Shown: one piece after another, positions 57,070 through 64,000 of the stretch
Position numbering within the stretch: the first letter of the stretch is position 1
How the letters are laid out: each line of letters starts with the position of its first letter
Assembly: GCA_038373865.1 (NCBI GenBank)
Contig: JAXGGA010005238.1
Span: forward strand, 16,025-80,024
DNA from: Uloborus plumipes
Lineage: Eukaryota > Arthropoda > Arachnida > Araneae > Uloboridae
Direction of reading: 5' to 3'
Length of the DNA stretch: 64,000 nt
Notes under the pieces: generated by a model
Databases searched by the model: none
The model's input: the letters and a program-made list of their open reading frames with translations, nothing else
Told to the model about the DNA's origin: nothing
Made by a program: the position numbers and the translations under genes

Positions 57070-57544
57070 CTGTAAATTAGGGTGGGTCGAAAAAAATCGA
57101 TATTTTTTTTTCGGATCGTAATACCGCGGAAAAGTTGCTAAATGGTATGACTAAAAAGAGGAAAAAATATTAAAATTATCGGATGTTATCTTCCGTTCGC
57201 GCATGAGCTCTAAAGTTTTGAAAAAAATAAATTTTTTTGAAAATTTGTAATAATTTTTTTTTACGATATTTAATATGTAATAGTGAAAAATGTCATCTAC
57301 GACACACTAATAAAGTAATATAAAAATACCGGTATTGCACTTCAACATCTTCCGTTCGCGCACGGACATCCAAATATAGCCAAAATACAAGAAAATCGGA
57401 TTTTTGTCCTATTTTCTTTTCATGTATAGTTACAGATATCAATAATGTAATACCTAATATCTGATTATACATGTTCTGATAGTTAAAGAAAAAAAATTCA
57501 GACGTAATTAGGCTTGGTTTTTCGATCGCGCACAGCGATACAAA

Positions 57545-57748
57545 ACTTACTGTCAGCGCCACTAGCGGGTCAACGACCCACGCCGCGTCACGTGATACCC
57601 CTCTCCGCTGCAGGCAGCCATTACAGTGGTCCGCCGCGCCATTTTGTGCGCCAGTCTGCTGTTGTCTCTTGAGTGCGGTGGATGAGTTGCGTAGTGTGTG
57701 TTCCAAATTTCATATTTCGGTGTAGTTTTTTGAACAATTGTGCAATGA
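57545..57748 (+). promoter_or_regulatory. GC-rich leader and likely promoter of the transposase
   Basis: About 150 bases just before the transposase start are much richer in GC and CpG than the rest of the window, with CACGTG at 57589-57594 and GCGCCATTTTG near 57636. No TATA box is evident, so a TATA-less promoter is plausible. An out-of-frame ATG at 57745 precedes the chosen start. Confidence 0.4.
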
Positions 57749-60031
57749 ATGATGGCATTATCAAAGACAGTGATCACTAGACAAGAATTCGAGTGTCCGT
57801 TTTTCGGTACACCAAGAGACTTGCCGCCTAACAAGCTCCCTACAGGAGAGGACGTTCTTCGATGTTTATCGAATGAGAGGTATAATTTAGCAGTTAAAGT
57901 AAACAACAAAAGAGTTAGTTTTGGACAAGTAGCCAATACAGTAGCTGGCAAAATAGTGTGTTTGTACAATAGAGCATCAATTCCCACCGTAAGTGATAAG
58001 AGAGTAGTACAACTGTTGACTGCACTGCATGACAAGTATTATAGTTTAAGAAAATCTCATACTCGAGACAAAAACAAGGAAGTCTTTAAGAGAAACCTTG
58101 ATGATTTTAAGAAAAAATGCTGTTTGCTTTTTGACATTGCGGCATGCAAATGCCCCATTGCCCTTGAATGTACCTGTCATAAAACACCGGATCAATGCCA
58201 GTGTATCTGCTCAATAACTTGTACTTGTGAAAAGCTTAAAAAAATACCTTTACTTGAGCTGAAATTTATCTATTCACTACGCACTCACGGCATTGGCAAA
58301 ATTGGAGGTGTGGACTTAAATGAAACAAAGAAACGTGCCAAATCTTTACAGAGGAAATCTCGTTCCAGCTCTTCAAAACCAAAAGTAGATGTCCAAGTTT
58401 CCAAAACTGAACAACGTGATGAATCCTTGCCCTCCAGTGACGTTTGCAGTGACAGTGACCAAGAATTCATACCTGAATCTCCAAAAAAGAAATCCGGTTG
58501 GCAAATGAGGATTAACCTTAAATGTACTGCATTAACTAGTGATCGGTACGGTGTTTCCGATCGTGCTACAGCAGCAATAGCCTCAAGTGTTTTGCAGGAC
58601 TTTGGCGTGGTAACTAATAGCGACAATTCACAATTAGTTGACAAGTGTAAAATAAGAAGAGAAAAACACAATGTTAGGGCTGATTTGTCCAGTTCTATAA
58701 CAGAAAATAAGCTAATTGGGCTATATTTTGATGGCCGTAAAGACGACACTATTGTGGTACAAGAGGCACATTCAAAACGATTTAAAAGAGTGGTAAAGGA
58801 GGAACAATACGTGCTTATACAAGAACCTGGTAATATATTTCTGGGACACGTGACCCCGAATTCAGGAAGTGCAGAGGATATTGCGACCTCTATTATATCC
58901 TATTTGACAAGCAATGACATTTCTTTGGACGAATTAGTCGTTATTGGCTGTGATGGCACCAATGTTAACACCGGATTGAAAAACGGTATAATACGCCGTA
59001 TTGAAACACACTTAGGTAAGCCTCTGCAATGGGCAGTTTGTCTTCTTCATTTTAATGAACTACCCTTCCGCCATTTATTTCAGTATTTAGATGGTAAGTC
59101 GACCGGGCCAAATTCTTTGAAAGGACCGATTGGTGAGAAATTGATCAAATGTGAAACACTTCCAGTAGTGCAGTTTGAAAGTATTGATTGCCAAATCCCT
59201 GAGATAGACAAAAAAACTCTTAGTAAGGATCAGAAGTATTTGCTGGAAATATCAGAAGCGATTAATTCAGGTGAATGCCCAAAAGATTTATCAATCAGGG
59301 ATCCAGGACCTTTGTCTCACTCCAGGTGGCTAACAACAGCTAACCGTGCTTTAAGACTCTACATTAGTCAAGAAAATCCAACTGCTGAGTTCCAGGAAAT
59401 AGTAATATTCATTCTGAAGTCATATATGCCGATGTGGTTTTGTATTAAGAAGACCAAACTTTTTACTGATGGCCCTAAGCTCGTGCACCAATCTATTGAA
59501 ACCTCAAGATATCTTAAAGATGAACTCAAAGCTGTAATTGACCCAGTTATAGAGAGAAATGGGTTCTTTGCGCATCCAGAACATGTTATGATTACTATGA
59601 CTCAAGATCCCAGAAAACATATAAGAGAACTGGGCCTCCGCCGCATCATTAAGGCAAGAGAAAGAGACCAAAAGAGGAAAACAATTCGAACGTACGTGGC
59701 ACCTAAGCTAAACTTTTCCGCAACAGACTACACGGAATTAAATGATTGGACAAACTGTCAATTTTCTTCGCCGCCTCTATTGAAAGATGTCACTGATGAT
59801 GAACTTAAAACCTACATCAAAACAGAAGAAGTTCCGAAGTGGGAAATCCTATCACAGAAGATGCCAGTCCATACTCAAGCAGTGGAGAGAAGCGTCAAGT
59901 TGGTGAGCGAGGCTTCTGCTAAGGTTTGCGGATCTGCAGCTCGAGACGGGTACATAAGAACGACACTTAAGTCAAGGTCCACGATGCCAGCCTTTGATAA
60001 TAAAAGACAGTTCAAACTACCAGACATGTAA
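57749..60031 (+). CDS. hAT-like transposase, 760 residues, intact
   Basis: Uninterrupted protein that should bind the long terminal repeats and catalyse excision and insertion. A Cys-rich cluster lies at about residues 124-160 (including CKCP, CTCH, CQCICS and CTCE), probably zinc-binding. A basic Ser/Lys stretch is at 192-212. Candidate RNase H-like catalytic residues are Asp328 (GLYFDGRKD), Asp402 (VIGCDGTNVNTG) and Glu713 (HTQAVERSVKL). A CxxH motif, C431-H434, follows the second Asp as in hAT enzymes, and a helical insertion with SRWLTTANRALRLY (525-538) lies before the Glu. It matches a widespread arthropod family usually annotated as uncharacterised. The start is the first of two adjacent ATG codons. 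The hAT assignment rests on ends, 8-bp duplication and motif order. Confidence 0.88.
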   Translation: MMALSKTVITRQEFECPFFGTPRDLPPNKLPTGEDVLRCLSNERYNLAVKVNNKRVSFGQVANTVAGKIVCLYNRASIPTVSDKRVVQLLTALHDKYYSLRKSHTRDKNKEVFKRNLDDFKKKCCLLFDIAACKCPIALECTCHKTPDQCQCICSITCTCEKLKKIPLLELKFIYSLRTHGIGKIGGVDLNETKKRAKSLQRKSRSSSSKPKVDVQVSKTEQRDESLPSSDVCSDSDQEFIPESPKKKSGWQMRINLKCTALTSDRYGVSDRATAAIASSVLQDFGVVTNSDNSQLVDKCKIRREKHNVRADLSSSITENKLIGLYFDGRKDDTIVVQEAHSKRFKRVVKEEQYVLIQEPGNIFLGHVTPNSGSAEDIATSIISYLTSNDISLDELVVIGCDGTNVNTGLKNGIIRRIETHLGKPLQWAVCLLHFNELPFRHLFQYLDGKSTGPNSLKGPIGEKLIKCETLPVVQFESIDCQIPEIDKKTLSKDQKYLLEISEAINSGECPKDLSIRDPGPLSHSRWLTTANRALRLYISQENPTAEFQEIVIFILKSYMPMWFCIKKTKLFTDGPKLVHQSIETSRYLKDELKAVIDPVIERNGFFAHPEHVMITMTQDPRKHIRELGLRRIIKARERDQKRKTIRTYVAPKLNFSATDYTELNDWTNCQFSSPPLLKDVTDDELKTYIKTEEVPKWEILSQKMPVHTQAVERSVKLVSEASAKVCGSAARDGYIRTTLKSRSTMPAFDNKRQFKLPDM

Positions 60032-60470
60032 TCTATTCGTAAGTGAAATATGTACTTTGTATTTATTGGATAATACATCAATAATATGTTGAAGCTTGTA
60101 TATATTTATTTTTCCTAAGTCCACATTTTTGAGGTTTTCAACACTTTTTTGCTATTTTTACAGCCCATGCGCGAACGGAAGATGTTAAAGTTCAATACCA
60201 GTATTTTTATATTAATTCATTAGTGTGTCGTAGATGACATTTTTCACTATTACATATTAAATATCGTAAAAAAAAAATATTAAAAATTTCCAAAAAAATA
60301 GAATTTTTTCAAAATTTAATCAAACTTTAGAGCTCATACGCGAACGGAAGATAACATCCGATAATTTTAATATTTTTTCCCCTTTTTAGTCATACCATTT
60401 AGCAACTTTTCCGCAGTATTACGATCCGAAAAAAAAATATCGATTTTTTTCGACCCACCCTACTGTAAAT

Positions 60471-61382
60471 GCCCGTGGACTGGCTTCCTCCCCCCCCCTA
60501 CTGAAAGAATATTTCCGCATACATGCAAAACTAGTTTTATTCCTTCTGATAAAACGTGCATTGGGCAAGATCGTACCGACTGTCTTGCTGTGCGTAAATT
60601 GAAAATTTGGTTGCATCGAGTCTAGTTTCTTCGTTCGTTAGCGCAAATGTGAGCTAACGTTCTCTGGAGCACACGGCAGAAATCTATGGACAACTCCTGC
60701 AGTAAGAATTACTTTAAACATCTATATATTATTTTAGGCCTGAAAAGAAACTGGTAGACAATTCTAAACATGATAAGCTGGTCGTGACAATGCTAAGATT
60801 GAAATCTTTGGAAATATTTGGGTATTTTTTATGATGACTAACGTTTCTTAATGATATGTAAAAAACAATACTATGCCTATTTTTATGAATAATTGAAAAA
60901 ACTAATTAGAGACTATCCAAACACTTTTTGACCCCTCTTTTCTTTGTCAGAGAGTGTTACACACCACCTTAATCCTCTCTTCACTAACTGGCTACAATAG
61001 AATCATAAAAATATTTCGACGAAAAATAAATGCTGGCACAGGACACGATTTCACGAACCACCCTTTAAATTAAAGAATGACATCATCTGTGGACAATTTC
61101 TTAATTAGTGAAGTCATTATCCAATTTCTTGCAAGTAGTATTTCGTGTTTGACAGTTTTCCAAACTTTGATCATCACTCCATCGACTAGTTATCTGCTTG
61201 TCAATCTAACCTTCATTGATTATTTCCAAGTAAGTTCTGATTTTTCTTCTACGTCTCCTTGTGTCTAGGGTTTCATTTGAAATTAACTTTATTTCCCTTC
61301 TAAACACGCACACTACGGCCGTATCTGAAAAGTTTCTCAGAAAAGTAGCTGTCAATATAATAGGGCGCTCGGATAAATGTAT
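60471..61382. other. No gene recognised
   Basis: C-run near 60491-60498, otherwise AT-rich. No coding support. Confidence 0.4.
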
Positions 61383-61997
61383 TGTAACGAGTCCGTAGCA
61401 CCTTCAACTTTCTTTAAATGAGCATTCCAATCTTGAGGAAGTAACTATAAATTTATTTACAAGTATGTACACTATTTACAATAGGAGCAGGAAACAATTG
61501 CTAAACATCCAGCAATTAGGTAGCAAACAGTACACTGTACTCTCAACAGTAACTCAGCACCACGTATCTAACGTGAACAGTAATTAAGCAATTACAAAAG
61601 CAAAACAACCATCCGCCCAAGCGAATGCAAACGAGTCTCCAGAAATCAAAATCTGAAAAGAACTAACTGACTGTATTCAAGGCCAGCTTTTTATACTCTC
61701 AAGAAAACCCCTACAATGTTCTAGCAAAATCCGGAGTGTTCCAAATCATTCATAACTTGAACAATTCATTCACGAAAGTTCCAGCAAATAAAAAGAAAAA
61801 CCACTCCGAGCGAAAAATGTCTTCATGCTTATTAAAGTTAGGGCAAGTGTAAAAACTACAAAGTGTTTCAGAACCGGTATACAGATGATAAAAGTGATAT
61901 CTTCAGATACTTTTGCAACATGACGTCAGATAAAACCAAAACTAATGACAATGATGCAAGGCAGGAAAAACAACAACTATTTACAAGATTTGTAACA
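61383..61997 (-). mobile_element. Solo LTR with 4-bp target duplication
   Basis: On the minus strand it begins TGTTACAAATC and ends ACTCGTTACA. GTAT lies on both sides (61379-61382 and 61998-62001). A TATA-like TATAAAAAGCTGG (minus, near 61697-61685) precedes a long transcribed part, and AAATAAATTT (near 61455) supplies a polyadenylation signal. 615 bp with no internal gag-pol, so it is a recombination-derived solo LTR, probably of a Gypsy-type element by duplication length. Confidence 0.65.
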
Positions 61998-62001
61998 GTA
62001 T

Positions 62002-63080
62002 CAAAGCTCATTCAAATATTTCTAGCACTCTTCAAAGTGCTCCGTAAAACATAATAAAAATAATTGCCTATAATCTTCAACTTTAGTTACGGGTATGCAT
62101 CATCACATGGCACAGAAATATATATATCTAACGCATAACTTTCTCACTGTTTTAAATAACCAGACTACCCCCCCCCCTCCTACAACGGGACGTCTGCTTA
62201 CTAAGCACTGACTTAAGGGCGGTAACGTATGGCTTAACACGCTCAAAAATTTTCCATTTTTATCAAAGTGGGTTGTGATGTAGGGAAAAAATAAAGGCAA
62301 GTTAGATAACTATTATCTCTAAATCCTGTTAGTTGTGTGCTTGATTATAAGGTATAGAAAAAAATATATACATCCAATGCACAACTTTCTCCCTATTCCA
62401 AGCAACCAGACTAATCCATACTTGCAACGCGATGTCTGTTGATTAACATTAAAATCGAAACATATATTTTCTTTAGCTTCAACTATATTTGCACTCGTGA
62501 CATAAATTTAATAAGATTATCAGTTAAAACTAATCCGATTTAACAACAAATTTCCACCCTAGCTTTAGCACAACACTCAAAACACAGAAGGCGTTCAGTT
62601 AGCATTCAGCTGAGCTCCAATTCTTTAAACTTTTAATTGAGCGCCCGCAGTCATAGCAATACAATTACGGGATTAATTTAATCAAAGGTAAACTTTATAT
62701 GAATGAAAGACTTGATTCCTCAAGAGAAATAACACTGGAGTTCTTAATAACTTCTCGACTTGAATTTTAATTGAAAATGAGCTTAAGCGTTGAAGGCTTC
62801 ATAAGAAATAATTAGTCCTCTCCACGTGAGGTTAGAAGTTAATTAGAAAATTCAAATCAACCAGCAATATATTTTAAATATTGTTAGGTTTAATTGGGAG
62901 TAAAATGAAAATTTTATTAATTACTTTTCAAAATATTGCACATAATGCCAGAGGGTTTTGTACGTTGGTCATTCTTAAAAAGCTGATATTATTCAATGTA
63001 TCCTATATTATTTTTTTGATTCATTAATTAACAACTTAATTAGTTAGCATTTTTTAGCGTTATAGTATAAGATAGTATTA
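62002..63080. other. No gene; weak direct duplication inside
   Basis: 62108-62210 and 62352-62450 are diverged copies (CAACTTTCTCCCTATT against ATAACTTTCTCACTGTT, ACCAGACTA in both, and GATGTCTGTTGATTAA against GACGTCTGCTTACTAA). The rest is AT-rich with nothing recognised. Confidence 0.45.
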
Positions 63081-63440
63081 GGTTGGTGCGTATGAAATGT
63101 CGGATTCTTAAGTGCTTGTATAAAACTGCATATCTTTCTTCAAAAGCTGTTTATTCAATCAAAGTATGCTCCATTCGCTTCAATACACTTCTCAAAACGA
63201 GATTTTAAAGCGTCGATGCCTATCTTAAAAAAAATGTTGGTCTTTAGAATTAATAAACTCTGATATCGAGTTTTTTAGACTGTCTTCATTTTCATAGTGT
63301 TTGCCCCTTAAAAACAGCTCTAAATGCTTGAAAAAATGAAAATCGGTCGGCGAGAGATCCGGTGAATATGGTGGATGCTGCAAAACTTCATATTCCACTT
63401 CGTTCAGTTTCGCAATTGTTTTATGTGTCAGCAGAATTCA
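63081..63440 (-). pseudogene. Mariner transposase 3' fragment with terminal repeat
   Basis: The terminal repeat side begins TTAGGTTGGTGCGTATGAAA at 63081. Read on the minus strand, the coding part gives HPPYSPDLSPTDFHFFKHLE then LFLRGKHYENED, and at the end FEKCIEANGAYFD: the third-Asp region and C-terminus of a mariner transposase (DD34D group by motif). The other two thirds of the gene and the second terminal repeat are absent beyond 63440. Confidence 0.8.
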
Positions 63441-63884
63441 TATTAGTAGGGGGGCATACTACATTCCGTGGGAAATTTGATGAGGAAATTGACCAAGTTT
63501 AATACATTCCTTATGGCCTATATAACTATGCCTCACCGGGTGTTTTTCTTGAATTCGTGTCAGACGGCCTGTATGACGTCATCAATCCAAGATAGCGGCC
63601 TTGCACTTGACACTGATAAGTATTTGTAATTATGTCTCAATTTTTAGGTATTTCGGGACAATTTTTGGTGAATTTACTTGTTTAATATTCTATTACTATT
63701 ATTAGTATGAGTTTACTTAAAATATTCATTTTTATTTTTTTATTAACTATTTTTTTTTAATTTTTCGAACAAATCTCCTTTTTTTATTTTGGCATTCAGA
63801 ATTAATTAGTTTAAAAGTTCTTCGGGTGTAAATTTCGCAGTAAAATACTGTTCATTTTCAAACTAAAATTACTAAACATTATTT
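63441..63884. other. No gene recognised
   Basis: AT-rich, with no supported feature. Confidence 0.4.
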
Positions 63885-64000
63885 CAGTCGAACCTCGTTA
63901 ATTCGAACACGCTTATAACGAATCACTGCTAAAGCGAACTACATTTGAGATCCTACTGTATTTACACATAAAACTTTTTTTTTTGAGCTGCGGTTAATTT
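63885..64000. mobile_element. Pogo/Tigger-type MITE, cut by window edge
   Basis: Starts CAGTCGAACCTCGTTAATTC, matching the element at 44897-45075. The right end is outside the window. Confidence 0.55.

Larger units (their letters stand above)
57078..60462 (+). mobile_element. Complete autonomous hAT-like transposon
   Basis: 3385 bp with a perfect 8-bp target duplication CTGTAAAT (57070-57077 and 60463-60470). The termini are TAGGGTGGGTCGAAAAAAAT and complement. The inverted repeats are unusually long: about 290 bases remain alignable with small differences. Each arm holds two copies of a CTTCCGTTCGCGCA-type motif (left near 57190 and 57346, right near 60162-60175 and 60338-60351; one right copy reads CGTA), likely transposase-binding sites. 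A single open transposase gene lies between. The combination of duplication, intact arms and open frame points to recent activity. Confidence 0.9.

Noticed and set aside
58285..58749. 154-codon minus frame inside the hAT-like transposase
   Set aside because: Antisense shadow of the intact plus-strand gene, with no motif of its own.

Overview
This window is AT-rich eukaryotic DNA crowded with transposable elements. It looks arthropod, and spider or another chelicerate is a guess from large introns and the mix of Tc1/mariner, hAT, Helitron, jockey and Penelope-type repeats. There is no operon or CRISPR structure and no bacterial gene density. Most of the signal is mobile DNA at different ages, placed in and around one host gene whose small exons lie far apart on the minus strand.

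Layout. From 1 to 8924 there are 2.75 near-identical copies of a 3.25-kb tandem unit. Each unit holds the 5' part of a jockey-type LINE on the minus strand (broken ORF1, then the first 33 or so codons of ORF2, joined by a TAATG overlap) plus about 1.3 kb of other DNA with a GT microsatellite. The array stops at 8924 against a Helitron-like 3' end. From 9.2 to 16.6 kb come a dead mariner, hAT and Harbinger-type MITEs and Helitrons. From 16.6 to 19.9 kb a TTAA-flanked element holds a nested, decayed hAT-like transposon. From 20 to 54 kb the DNA is the introns and exons of the host gene, with further repeats: Penelope-type hammerhead motifs, foldbacks, a decayed Tc1, an intact Tc1-like DD36E element and two ~650-bp near-perfect palindromes. 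At 57.1-60.5 kb lies a complete hAT-like transposon with long inverted repeats, an 8-bp target duplication and an uninterrupted 760-codon transposase. The right end holds a solo LTR, a mariner fragment and a pogo-type MITE.

Host gene. Seven short minus-strand open segments (53878 down to 22271) have AG/GT borders. Reading phase joins across five of the six junctions. The sixth fails by one base at a run of six A, which suggests a homopolymer error or a disabling mutation. The product would have an amphipathic helical stretch, two hydrophobic membrane segments and an acidic tail. I do not recognise the family.

The observations I value most are the intact hAT-like transposon and its decayed relative at 17-20 kb, the LINE-derived tandem array, the hammerhead ribozyme motif with an intact core at 35.42 kb, the host gene model, and the intact DD36E element inserted into a repeat whose empty relatives are also in the window. 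All calls are by eye from sequence; no searches or alignments were run.
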